Of a DNA stretch of 10,877 bases, positions 1-7,407 are shown in pieces (the stretch's first letter is position 1; each line of letters begins with the position of its first letter). The notes beneath the pieces were generated by a model. It worked only from the letters and a program-made list of their open reading frames with translations, searched no databases and was not told the origin of the DNA. The DNA lies in contig DAAI01000046.1 of NCBI GenBank assembly GCA_001701105.1, positions 5,360-16,236 on the forward strand. The letters are read 5' to 3'. The position numbers and the translations under genes are program-made. The DNA is from Bacteroidales bacterium GP1. GTDB lineage: Bacteria; Bacteroidota; Bacteroidia; Bacteroidales; Muribaculaceae.

Positions 1-2
1 TG

Positions 3-2579
3 TCAAAACCAAAGCATCTTACCGGCCGTGCCCTGCAAAGGCGCGTTGACGGCATTTCTCTCGGCGAATCCTCTCACCGTCGGATTCTTGGAATTTATGT
101 CGGGGAGCAGACGCCGCCGCCCCATTTTCGTTTCCACATATCCATGCTCGCGTGCATTCTCCACGGAATCCGACTGGAATTTCTTTACATTAGGGAATGT
201 GTCGTAATAATTGTCGATTATCTCTTTCGCATCGGCGCGGGGAATTCCGAGGCGTGTGGAAAGGCCATAGGGGGATATTCCGTAGAGGATTCCGAAATTC
301 GCGGTCTTTGCCGAGCGGCGCTCATTAGGCGTTACCTCCTCCTCGGGCTTATGGAATATCTTCGCCGCGGTGATGGTATGCACGTCGAGCCCATGGCGGA
401 AGGCGTCGGTCATTATCGGATCGCCCGAGAAATCTGCCATCAGCCGCAATTCAATCTGGCTATAGTCGGCCGATAGGAATAAGTCGCCGGGATCGGCTAT
501 GAAGGCCCGGCGGATTTCGCGTCCCTCGGCATCACGCACCGGGATGTTCTGAAGATTCGGAGCCGACGAGGAGATTCGGCCCGTGGCCGTGACGGTCTGG
601 TTATAGTTGGTATGCACTTTGCCGGTGGCGCGATTTATGGCCGATGGAAGAGCCTGAAGATATGTTGTGAGCAATTTTTTCATGGCGCGATAGTCCATAA
701 TCTTCGCCACTATTGGATGCTTCGGCACCAGCTTCTCAAGGACGTCTTCGGCTGTGGAGTATTGCCCGGTTTTTGTCTTTTTTGCTTTCGGGTCGAGTTC
801 CAGCCGGTCGAACAATACCTCACCCACTTTCGAAGGGCTTCCTATGTTGAACTCCATTCCGGCAAGGGTATATATCTCCTTCTCAAGCTCGGCGAGGCGG
901 CGTTCCATATCTTGGGCCGCGCGATTGAGGGCATCTATATCTATTCTCACGCCGGTGAGCTCCATCGACGCGAGGACCGGCACAAGCGGGAATTCAAGAT
1001 CACGCAACATTGGCTCCATTCCGGCTTTTACGACATCCTCATTGAGGGGTTGGCGCAGCCGCAGCGAAATATCAGCCTGCTCGCATGCCCATCGCATGAG
1101 AACCGGGGTCTCTACGGCTCCTGCGTACCATGTACGGGCTCCGCGGCGTGTGGAAGATGAAGTGCCGGGATGTGCCATAAGTTCATAATTCACATATGTG
1201 GACGCTAATGCATCAAGAGAGTGCCGCATCTCGGGTTGCAGTAGATAATGGGCAAGGCTGAGATCGTAAAAATTCACCAACGCTTCCGCCCCGTCATCGC
1301 GCCGGCGTTGCGCCACTACAAGATCGCGCTTGGCCGAGACCGTGACCTTCTCCACATCGGGCAGTGCCAATACATCGAGCAGGAATGCCATTCCGTCGCC
1401 GAAGGATACCGGGAGATAATATGCTTTTCCGGGAGAAGTGGCTATCGCCGTGCCTATCCATTCGGCGGCCATGTCGTTTTCGCCATCTGTCACCATGAAT
1501 AACCCGACTCTATCCTTTCCGGCCATCTCCCTATTGAGGGCGCCTAATGCTTCGGGAGAATCGACGATAGTATAATCATATTTTGCAGTGTCTATGCTGG
1601 CCGCAGGCCCGGCGGGGCTTTCTTCGGCATTATCGTTGAAATCATCGAAAAGGGATGTCGGAAATTGTCCCTGCTCTTTCGTAAGCCCGCTGTCGAGACG
1701 CTTTTTCACCCGGTCGGCGAGAGTCTTGAACTCCAGCTCCCTGAATATGGCGAAGAGCTTCTCGCGATCCTCCGGACGCCGCACCAGATCGTCGGGGCGT
1801 GAGGCCACGGGCACATCTGTCTTGATGGTGGCAAGGAATTTTGAAAATTCTATCTGCCGGGCGTTGTCCTCGATTTTCTTTTTCAGCGCGCCTTTCAGCT
1901 TATCGGTATTGGCCAAAAGATTCTCAATAGAGCCAAAATCATTTATCAGCTTTACGGCAGTCTTTTCGCCTACGCCCGGACATCCGGGAATATTGTCGAT
2001 TTTATCTCCCATGAGTGCGAGAAGATCTATCACCTGGGCGGTGGAACTGATTCCATACCTCCGGCAAACCTCCTCGGGGCCTCGCAGCTCGAAATCCTGC
2101 CCCCTGTAGGAAGGCTTGTATTGGAGCACGGAAGGGCTCACCAATTGTCCGAAATCTTTGTCGGGGGTCATCATATATGTGGTGAACCCCTCTTTTTCGG
2201 CCATTTTTGAAAGCGTGCCTATCACATCGTCGGCCTCATATCCCGGCACCTCCACCAAAGGAATATTGTAAGCCTTTACAATCTCTTTTATAAATGGCAC
2301 GGAGAGGCGGATATCCTCGGGCATGGCCTCACGCTCGGCCTTATACCCGGCGTAGGCCTCATTGCGGAAGGTCGGGCCATGCGGGTCGAAACATACCGCG
2401 ATATGGGTCGGATTCTCCTTGCGCAGCAGCTCCTCGAGAGTATTGACAAAGCCAAATATCGCGGAGGTGTTGAAACCGGCCTGCGTGATACGCGGCATTC
2501 GAATCAAGGCATAATACGCGCGGAAAATCAACGCATAAGCATCGAGGAGAAACAGACGTTTTTCGGAAGTAGCAGCCAT
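3..2579 (-). CDS. polA: DNA polymerase I, C-terminally truncated at window edge
   Basis: Repair and Okazaki-fragment processing polymerase. Residues 1-290 are the 5'-3' exonuclease, with the YEADD, TPDKD and GDKIDNIPG metal-site motifs and the helix-hairpin-helix GVGEKTA. Residues 335-515 have the fold of the 3'-5' exonuclease, but its acidic residues look degraded: the DxE motif is not visible, the Asn of exo II is replaced (SAKRD, 415-419) and YxxxD reads WACEQ (497-501). Residues 520-852 are the polymerase domain, with motif A DYSQIELRL (705-713) and motif B RRSAKTANFGILYG (754-767). The family sequence ends at NAPLQGTA (845-852); six unrelated residues and a stop follow. Length is 858 aa against about 920-930 expected, so motif C (HDE), which holds a catalytic Asp, is missing. 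The ATG at 2579 gives the standard N-terminus. Identity is certain; whether the truncation is biological or a contig-end artefact is open. Confidence 0.95.
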   Translation of the reverse strand: MAATSEKRLFLLDAYALIFRAYYALIRMPRITQAGFNTSAIFGFVNTLEELLRKENPTHIAVCFDPHGPTFRNEAYAGYKAEREAMPEDIRLSVPFIKEIVKAYNIPLVEVPGYEADDVIGTLSKMAEKEGFTTYMMTPDKDFGQLVSPSVLQYKPSYRGQDFELRGPEEVCRRYGISSTAQVIDLLALMGDKIDNIPGCPGVGEKTAVKLINDFGSIENLLANTDKLKGALKKKIEDNARQIEFSKFLATIKTDVPVASRPDDLVRRPEDREKLFAIFRELEFKTLADRVKKRLDSGLTKEQGQFPTSLFDDFNDNAEESPAGPAASIDTAKYDYTIVDSPEALGALNREMAGKDRVGLFMVTDGENDMAAEWIGTAIATSPGKAYYLPVSFGDGMAFLLDVLALPDVEKVTVSAKRDLVVAQRRRDDGAEALVNFYDLSLAHYLLQPEMRHSLDALASTYVNYELMAHPGTSSSTRRGARTWYAGAVETPVLMRWACEQADISLRLRQPLNEDVVKAGMEPMLRDLEFPLVPVLASMELTGVRIDIDALNRAAQDMERRLAELEKEIYTLAGMEFNIGSPSKVGEVLFDRLELDPKAKKTKTGQYSTAEDVLEKLVPKHPIVAKIMDYRAMKKLLTTYLQALPSAINRATGKVHTNYNQTVTATGRISSSAPNLQNIPVRDAEGREIRRAFIADPGDLFLSADYSQIELRLMADFSGDPIMTDAFRHGLDVHTITAAKIFHKPEEEVTPNERRSAKTANFGILYGISPYGLSTRLGIPRADAKEIIDNYYDTFPNVKKFQSDSVENAREHGYVETKMGRRRLLPDINSKNPTVRGFAERNAVNAPLQGTAGKMLWF

Positions 2580-2595
2580 TGGGGATAAATATTTT

Positions 2596-2634
2596 GCGGA
2601 GAAACGTGTATATTAATATAACACGCTTCTCCGC
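2596..2634 (-). terminator. Strong hairpin between lipoprotein gene and polA
   Basis: Arms 2596-2609 and 2621-2634 pair over 14 bases with one mismatch, around an AT-rich palindromic loop (TATATTAATATA). It begins about 25 bases past the lipoprotein stop codon and ends about 15 bases before the polA start. On the minus strand the 3' side is AAAATATTTA, a poor U-tract; on the plus strand it is T-rich, but no plus-strand gene precedes it. It probably ends or attenuates lipoprotein transcripts before polA. Confidence 0.6.
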
Positions 2635-2660
2635 GGATTTATTTTTTACCGGAGTTCAGG

Positions 2661-4358
2661 TCAAAGCGAAGAAAGGTCGTAGCCTGCAAACTCAAGGTCA
2701 CTCTGGGCGCGGTTTGCCAGCTTGGGATCGAGCTTCACGGCCTTGCGCAGATTAGCCACGGCGTCGTTACGGTTGCCGGTACGAGCATCGGTCACGGCCT
2801 TGAGATACCATGTCGTGGCATCAGGCAGGGTGATGTCGTTAAGGATTGAACGCGCTCCGGAATAATCCTTGTCGAGGATTCGGGCGAGCGCCGCATTGTT
2901 GGTCTTAGAGTCGCCGAAGGCTGTCACTGCTTTCTGCAGATCGCCCTTAGTGAGGTAATACGTGCCGAGTGCATCCGCATTTTCCGGCACTCCCGCAGCG
3001 GCGCCGAAAAGCTCGTTGGCCTGCTTGTAATCCTGATTGAGCATGGCGATGAGTCCAAGGTTCATCTGCGGCTCCTTAGCCGAAGGATTCAGGCGGAGTG
3101 CCTGCTGCCAGTTGGCTGCCGCGCCGCGGTAGTCGCCTGCTCGGTATTGAGTCACGGCCAGGTTATTATAGGTGCGATAATCCTTGGAATGAAGCTCGGC
3201 GGCCGTGTTATAGACCTCCATCTTCTTCATATTGTCGTTGGTGAGGGTGGCGATATAAAGCAATTCCTCCTCGGTCAAGGCCTTGGGATTGGTATTGAAA
3301 AGGGTGATGAGCTCCTGATCGGATTTTCCTATCACATTGATAGTGGCCTGTACGCGGGAATAACGCAGCTGAGGCAGAATCTGGTCGGCGAGTTCATTGA
3401 ATACTGAAGATAAATTGCGGATTTCACGCTCACGGTCAACCGGATCCGGATACATTCGCAATACGCTAAGAATAAGCTCTTTGTCTTGAATGTTGCTTTT
3501 CTCTACGAGCTGTTCGAATCCAGCCCAGTCCTCGGGGGTGAATGATGAGGTAAGCTCACCAAACTCGGTGATCTTATCCTTCTTCAACTGATTTTCTACA
3601 AGAGCGGTGGTGTTCTGCTCGCGTTTCTCGGCCAGATTTGTGTTGAACTCAAGCGAGCCTTCCGGCGAAGCGAAAGAGCTTACGGAGATGCCGGCAATCT
3701 CCTGATTCGGAGCTTTGTTGGCCTCGATGAGCTTGCGGTTAAGGTCGATATAGTCGGCCTTATCGGTCTGGTTGGCCCTTACGTTGGCCTGATTTATGAG
3801 GAAATGTATGTCGGCAGTGTATTTCTGAGAAATCACTTTCTCGAAATTGTCTTTTGCAATTGCGGGACTCACCGTTTTGGCAGAGGCGAGCGTTGATGTT
3901 GCCACCACGCCATACCCCACCTTCACGCGTGGCAGGCGATAGGTCTTACCGTTTTGATCGACAGTGAAATCGAGATACAAATCGGAATGAGCCATTTCCG
4001 GACGATAGGGGATGGAGAAGGGGATATTGACGCTGCCGCCGTTCTCATAGGATACTTCCTGCCCGTTTGCACGCACGTTGATACCCTGGAACACTACCGG
4101 ATTGCCGAGCGCCTCGGAGGAGCCGCCGGCTGTGGTCCATTGCAGAAGAGGCACTGCCGTAACCTTGGCATTCTTCACCATGAACTTCGGCGGGATTGAG
4201 CCTTTTACAGTGCCCGGAACGTTGTCGCCAACTGTGGCGAGCGGAGTCGGGATAGTGGTGAAATAATCGCTCTGGAATTGCGCGAGCTTTTTGCTACACC
4301 CGGTCAGGACCACCATTGCTCCAAACAGGGTTACATACACCAATTTTTTGTTCATCAT
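2661..4358 (-). CDS. TPR-repeat lipoprotein with OmpA-like core
   Basis: Predicted envelope lipoprotein of 565 aa. The N-terminus has a lysine-containing n-region, a hydrophobic stretch and the lipobox LTGC (residues 18-21), giving lipidation at Cys21. Residues 60-160 look like a beta-rich domain. Residues 180-260 resemble the OmpA C-terminal peptidoglycan-binding fold: a DIHFLINQANVR strand, then VSSFASPEGSLEFNTNLAEKR, comparable to the family's GhTDxxGsxxyNxxLSxxRA. Residues 385-555 carry TPR-like helix pairs, for example NNLAVTQYRAGDYRGAAANW and DAVANLRKAVKLDPKLANRA. The family is common in Bacteroidetes, but I know no assigned reaction; a structural or scaffolding role at the cell wall is inference. 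Two adjacent ATG codons (4358 and 4355) are equally possible starts. A TACCTTTG box about 70 bases upstream supports its own transcription start. Confidence 0.85.
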   Translation of the reverse strand: MMNKKLVYVTLFGAMVVLTGCSKKLAQFQSDYFTTIPTPLATVGDNVPGTVKGSIPPKFMVKNAKVTAVPLLQWTTAGGSSEALGNPVVFQGINVRANGQEVSYENGGSVNIPFSIPYRPEMAHSDLYLDFTVDQNGKTYRLPRVKVGYGVVATSTLASAKTVSPAIAKDNFEKVISQKYTADIHFLINQANVRANQTDKADYIDLNRKLIEANKAPNQEIAGISVSSFASPEGSLEFNTNLAEKREQNTTALVENQLKKDKITEFGELTSSFTPEDWAGFEQLVEKSNIQDKELILSVLRMYPDPVDREREIRNLSSVFNELADQILPQLRYSRVQATINVIGKSDQELITLFNTNPKALTEEELLYIATLTNDNMKKMEVYNTAAELHSKDYRTYNNLAVTQYRAGDYRGAAANWQQALRLNPSAKEPQMNLGLIAMLNQDYKQANELFGAAAGVPENADALGTYYLTKGDLQKAVTAFGDSKTNNAALARILDKDYSGARSILNDITLPDATTWYLKAVTDARTGNRNDAVANLRKAVKLDPKLANRAQSDLEFAGYDLSSL

Positions 4359-4426
4359 GTATATGTATTTATAATTATTTTTCTATATTTTCTGCCCGCA
4401 AGAATCATTGCGGAGCATATACGCTT

Positions 4427-4434
4427 CAAAGGTA
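4427..4434 (-). promoter_or_regulatory. Bacteroidales -7 promoter box for the lipoprotein gene
   Basis: The minus strand reads TACCTTTG, a full match to the Bacteroidales -7 consensus TAnnTTTG, about 70 bases ahead of the start at 4358. No clean -33 TTTG stands at the usual 19-21 base distance; only TTGG and TTGA variants are nearby. Confidence 0.55.
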
Positions 4435-4477
4435 ATCATTTTTTTTCAATCCAGCCCAATCATAGCCCGATATTTGT

Positions 4478-4515
4478 AAAAAAACTAAGCCGCGGATATA
4501 ATATTACCACGGCTT
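4478..4515 (-). terminator. Rho-independent terminator of the secreted-protein gene
   Basis: Arms 4487-4495 (AAGCCGCGG) and 4507-4515 (CCACGGCTT) pair over nine bases with one mismatch and an 11-base AT loop. Read on the minus strand, the stem is followed by AG and seven T (4484-4478). It starts 24 bases past the stop codon of the gene ending at 4539, as expected for its terminator. Confidence 0.8.
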
Positions 4516-4538
4516 ATCGGTTGGAATGACTGTCAATC

Positions 4539-5315
4539 TTAATGTACTATTATTTTTTTTGCGCTCTTGTCGCGCACATGCACATATATTCCCGGCTCAT
4601 CGACTTTTTGACGAAGGTTGCCCTTCATGTCGTAATATTCGGCTGCCATTGATGACTCTGCGGAGGGGGCTTCGGCAGCCGACCGAATACCGGCATATAT
4701 CAGAGCCCCATTCAGAGTCACATTGCGCATAATCCTTGGAATGTAACCACTCAGATTGTAGGCCGACTTTGTGAAGATTCCCAACTCATTCCCAAGTCCT
4801 AATATCCAATGACCATAACGGGGTTCATATGGTGAGTCTTTGAATTTTGATTCAACCATCTTAAGACGCGGCAACCCATCGTCTTCACCTTCCTCTTTTG
4901 AAACGCAATACACTGAATCGTAATGGTCGCTATAGGGAAGGTATGGCGAGAGGAACTCACGTGTCTCTCCCGGCAACATCGAGAAATCATAAAGCAACGT
5001 CCATTCTTCTTCTAATGTGGGTTCGAATAGATACACTTTGTCTCCGGATACTTTAATTCTGAATCTTTTCAAGCCAACGGAGTAATTAGGGTCATCGGTT
5101 ACCCATTCTTGCAGGATTATGTCGCCCCCCTCCTCTTTTTCCTTTATCAGCCGATGATATGTAACTTGAAAGTTGGTACCATAAGTATGGCCGAAAAACA
5201 CATCTTCCTCTTCCCACTCCAGACCATCCTGAAGATACATTTCCCAGGCCGATGCACTTAGCGCACAGACACATAGAACCAACATCATGCACATTTTAAC
5301 TATAGATGATTTCAT
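4539..5315 (-). CDS. Secreted protein with C-terminal sorting-like tail
   Basis: Function not recognised. The 258-aa product begins with a Sec-type signal peptide (MKSSIVKMCMMLVLCVCALS, cleavage probably after ASA near residue 23). The acidic mature part contains a region seen in many secreted Bacteroides-group hypotheticals, where a line on the protein 'report' is followed by LLYDFSMLPGET (compare the recurrent yDFsLkvGDt). The last ~35 residues (YYDMKGNLRQ, then GIYVHVRDKSAKKIIVH) resemble the degenerate C-terminal domain of Bacteroidetes surface proteins (YDlxGrxv..GiYi..gkKvvv), so export to the surface or medium is inferred. It follows the C10 protease pseudogene by 82 bases on the same strand with no recognisable promoter between, so the two were probably co-transcribed. 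A strong terminator follows it. Confidence 0.7.
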   Translation of the reverse strand: MKSSIVKMCMMLVLCVCALSASAWEMYLQDGLEWEEEDVFFGHTYGTNFQVTYHRLIKEKEEGGDIILQEWVTDDPNYSVGLKRFRIKVSGDKVYLFEPTLEEEWTLLYDFSMLPGETREFLSPYLPYSDHYDSVYCVSKEEGEDDGLPRLKMVESKFKDSPYEPRYGHWILGLGNELGIFTKSAYNLSGYIPRIMRNVTLNGALIYAGIRSAAEAPSAESSMAAEYYDMKGNLRQKVDEPGIYVHVRDKSAKKIIVH

Positions 5316-5397
5316 AATTGCAGACTTTTATATTGATACTGATATTTTTCGTTTTACAGCGAAGTATTCCGTAAGTCTATATGATTGCTGTTGGCTA

Positions 5398-6402
5398 TCA
5401 GCTCCGAATACCGGAGCACAATAATAGATGGTTATTGAGCAAATAGTTGCCCATGGAATCAACATCAAAATGTACATAGTCAGAGACGTCAAGATCAAAT
5501 TTTTTAATTTCTTGCTGAGCATCTGCTCCCCACCCTGATGTAACAGTTGCAAACGCTTCGGACCCAATTGCATAACAGAATGCATCCATGAATCTTGCCA
5601 TTTGATCCACAGCAATCTCGTATGCAGATCCGATATCATTATTTTGAACTGTTATTTCGGGATCCGTTTGAAATTTTCTCAATTCTTTTAATATCTTTGA
5701 TGAATTGTAAGTTATACCTTGATAGGTTAAGGATGATGCAGAATTCATCAAGATTATCGTACTTGCTACGCTCACACACCCGATAGGAGCATTAGGATAC
5801 AATGGATTACGCAAACCCCAGTATTTATTGAACGGGGTGTTTCCATGCAACTTAGTCTTTACCCACGGATCTACTAAAATAATGCTTTCACCTTCAGAAA
5901 AGGAAAATGGGGCATGATTATTAGTGTCATTGTAATAGTCTACTAAACGATCAATAAAACCTTCTCTGACAGCAGTATTAGAGGGGTTGAAATGACCTTC
6001 ATCAGAATATGCAAGAATAGGATATACCCGGTTATCCGCAGCTATAACGACAAAACCACGTTCATTGCTATAGTTTAAAACATGGGCTATGGTGTCTGGC
6101 GCATTAACTCCTATTTTTCCACTTTCGTCCGATAAGATACAAAAATAGGTGGGCATTTCCGGATTAACGACCGCTTCTCTTGTTTTGCGTTCCTTGAACG
6201 CGCAAGCTATTTCCATAGCTTTGGTTGATGATAAGTAATGACTATATGGCTTGGAATTGCTATGAGGTTCAATACACTCATGAGTGCAACCCATGCATCC
6301 GAGTAGAACAATAAGCCCTAAAAACACTAGTTTTAAATTTGTTAATTTGTTTTTTTCATAATTCTCCTGGTAAATTTTGTTTGATGGTTGGGTTATTCTC
6401 AC
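5398..6402 (-). pseudogene. C10 (streptopain/SpeB-like) protease lipoprotein, damaged
   Basis: Cysteine protease of family C10 with its inhibitory prodomain. In the open frame, residues ~21-36 form a signal peptide ending in the lipobox LLGC. Residues 55-165 match the Spi/C10 propeptide (ERGFVVIAADNRVYPILAYS). Residues 188-222 are the catalytic-Cys block (FNKYWG, then IGCVSVAS, with Cys209). The frame stops at LLLCSGIRS, where the family continues into the GHAWV/GHAFV block carrying the catalytic His, so this piece cannot be an active C10 enzyme. The frame's nominal GTG start at 6402 is not credible, since a TATATTTG promoter box lies only 5 bases upstream. The best start is ATG 6359, with AGGAG at 6364-6368, but seven A follow it and the frame fits only if there were eight. 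It is therefore probably a pseudogene, or a phase-variable one at its 5' end. Confidence 0.75.
6364..6368 (-). promoter_or_regulatory. Ribosome binding site that marks the protease's true start
   Basis: The minus strand reads AGGAG, then AATT, then ATG (6359-6357) and AAAAAAAC. It is the only strong Shine-Dalgarno seen ahead of a start codon here. Initiation there would give MKK and then, after one added A, the lysine-rich lipoprotein leader of the downstream frame. As sequenced it gives a five-residue peptide, MKKTN. Confidence 0.55.
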
Positions 6403-6406
6403 AGCG

Positions 6407-6414
6407 CAAATATA
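6407..6414 (-). promoter_or_regulatory. Bacteroidales -7 box for the C10 protease gene
   Basis: The minus strand reads TATATTTG, a full match to TAnnTTTG, so transcription would begin near 6400. That leaves a leader of about 40 bases to the ATG at 6359 and makes the GTG at 6402 unusable. The -33 region is AT-rich without an exact TTTG. Confidence 0.55.
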
Positions 6415-6475
6415 ATCAATTTTTTAATTTGTTTTAAATAATAATAATTATTTAATATTTATTAACACTCGATAC

Positions 6476-6483
6476 GATTATGG
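6476..6483 (+). repeat. Left target-site copy of the IS66-type element
   Basis: GATTATGG here and GATTATGC at 7229-7236 flank the element immediately outside its terminal repeats. Seven of eight bases agree. Eight-base duplications are the rule for IS66. Confidence 0.7.
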
Positions 6484-6496
6484 GTAACTATTCAGC
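6484..6496 (+). repeat. IS66 left terminal inverted repeat
   Basis: GTAACTATTCAGC, exact reverse complement of 7216-7228. Similarity stops after 13 bases (next bases C against T). Confidence 0.85.
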
Positions 6497-6587
6497 CAAA
6501 GGATAATCGGTAGAAGTTGCCAGCTATGTAACAGCTCAAAAAAATATTATAATCTGCTGAATTTCATGTAAATTAAATGCGGATTTA

Positions 6588-6619
6588 TTTGGTAGAATCA
6601 AATATTATTCGTATCTTTG
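6588..6619 (+). promoter_or_regulatory. Transposase promoter inside the IS66 remnant
   Basis: TTTG at 6588-6591 and TATCTTTG at 6612-6619, with 20 bases between. This is the best match in the window to the full Bacteroidales promoter (-33 TTTG, 19-21 bases, -7 TAnnTTTG). It points into the transposase remnant, whose ATG is at 6625, only 5 bases beyond, so transcripts would be nearly leaderless. Confidence 0.65.
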
Positions 6620-6624
6620 AAACT

Positions 6625-7193
6625 ATGAAACAGCAGGTTAAAGACATAAATGAGACCGTTTCGGAGATTCTCTTGAAAGGATGATTGCCGTAACTGACCA
6701 CCACAGTGCCTACTTCGCCCTTCATTTCCTCAATCATCAGGTATGCCTTGCCCACCTGCTCCGCGAATGCCAGTATCTCAACGAGCTTGACAAAAGCCAG
6801 GAATGGTCAAAGTCAGTCGAGGCATTGCTGCAGGAGGCTATTCACGAACGGAACCAAAAGCCGACAGAATCAATAGATGCTGCACCATGGCTTGAAAGAC
6901 TTGATAAACTCATTGATGGCAACGTGTCGAAGCTGAACGAGAAGTTTACAACCTTCAAAAACGGCTTGCTCAAATGCCGGGATTACATTTTCAACTTCCT
7001 CAAAGACCCTGCCATCCCACCGGACAACAATGCCTCGGAACGGGGGATAAGAAAGCTGAAGGTCAAGCTTAAGAATTCCGGATGTTTCCGGTCGGACCTC
7101 GGAGCAGATGCGTTTATGGATTTACATTCCATTGTTGAGACCACAAAAAAACACGGCAACTCACCATACAACGCCATTCTCGCCCTTTTCTAA
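6625..7193 (+). pseudogene. IS66 transposase remnant (N-terminal tip joined to C-terminal part)
   Basis: ATG 6625 opens a 19-codon frame (MKQQVKDINETVSEILLKG) that stops at 6684. The following frame, readable as an ORF from 6681 to 7193, encodes the C-terminal ~170 residues of an IS66 DDE transposase. It has TDHHSAYF with the second catalytic Asp, the CLAHLLREC block, NNASERGIRKLKVKLKNSG with the catalytic Glu, and a C-terminal NSPYNAILAL close to the family's usual end. The first catalytic Asp and the N-terminal DNA-binding and zinc-finger parts are deleted, and the two pieces are out of frame with each other. The protein is therefore not functional. The ATG at 6681 is the first in the retained frame and is unlikely to be a real start. 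Confidence 0.85.
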
Positions 7194-7215
7194 GGGCGAC
7201 CGCCCCTCCGCGTCA

Positions 7216-7228
7216 GCTGAATAGTTAC
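7216..7228 (-). repeat. IS66 right terminal inverted repeat
   Basis: GCTGAATAGTTAC, exact reverse complement of the left end. It lies 22 bases past the transposase stop codon. Confidence 0.85.
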
Positions 7229-7236
7229 GATTATGC
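7229..7236 (+). repeat. Right target-site copy of the IS66-type element
   Basis: GATTATGC, matching the left copy in seven of eight bases. The single difference is next to the element on the left side and at the outer end on the right. Confidence 0.7.
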
Positions 7237-7407
7237 TTTTTGACCCGAGTTCTGGAGAGGGAACAGTATAAAACTTTGAATCAGCAGCTTTAAATGGTCT
7301 CCGATTCGGTGGAGTTTCGCCGAGTTCAACCCTCATGCGGTTTAATATAATGATTCTAAAATCGATTATCAATATATAAAATATAAGCTATTTAATCACT
7401 AAAGTTA

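Larger units (their letters stand above)
6484..7228 (+). mobile_element. Internally deleted IS66-family element, 745 bp
   Basis: Both ends are preserved as a perfect 13-bp inverted repeat, GTAACTATTCAGC at 6484-6496 and its complement at 7216-7228. IS66 ends typically start with GTAA. Direct copies GATTATGG and GATTATGC lie just outside. Inside are a promoter, the first ~19 codons of a transposase-like frame, and the last ~170 codons of an IS66 transposase in another frame. Full-length IS66 elements are about 2-2.8 kb, so most of the inside is gone. It cannot move itself, but an intact relative could act on its ends. It inserted upstream of the C10 protease promoter, in an AT-rich intergenic stretch. 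Confidence 0.85.

Noticed and set aside
1..23. Group II intron or intein boundary inside polA
   Set aside because: The diverging bases do not start with the group II GTGYG consensus, and the residues do not start with Cys or Ser as an intein would.
612..2109. Plus-strand open frames of 144-182 codons opposite polA
   Set aside because: They are shadows of the high-GC polA frame; no recognisable protein features, and polA is certain on the other strand.
5328..5639. Minus-strand 103-codon frame overlapping the protease 3' end
   Set aside because: Its translation lacks the GHAWV block or any other protease feature, so it does not rescue the missing C-terminus.
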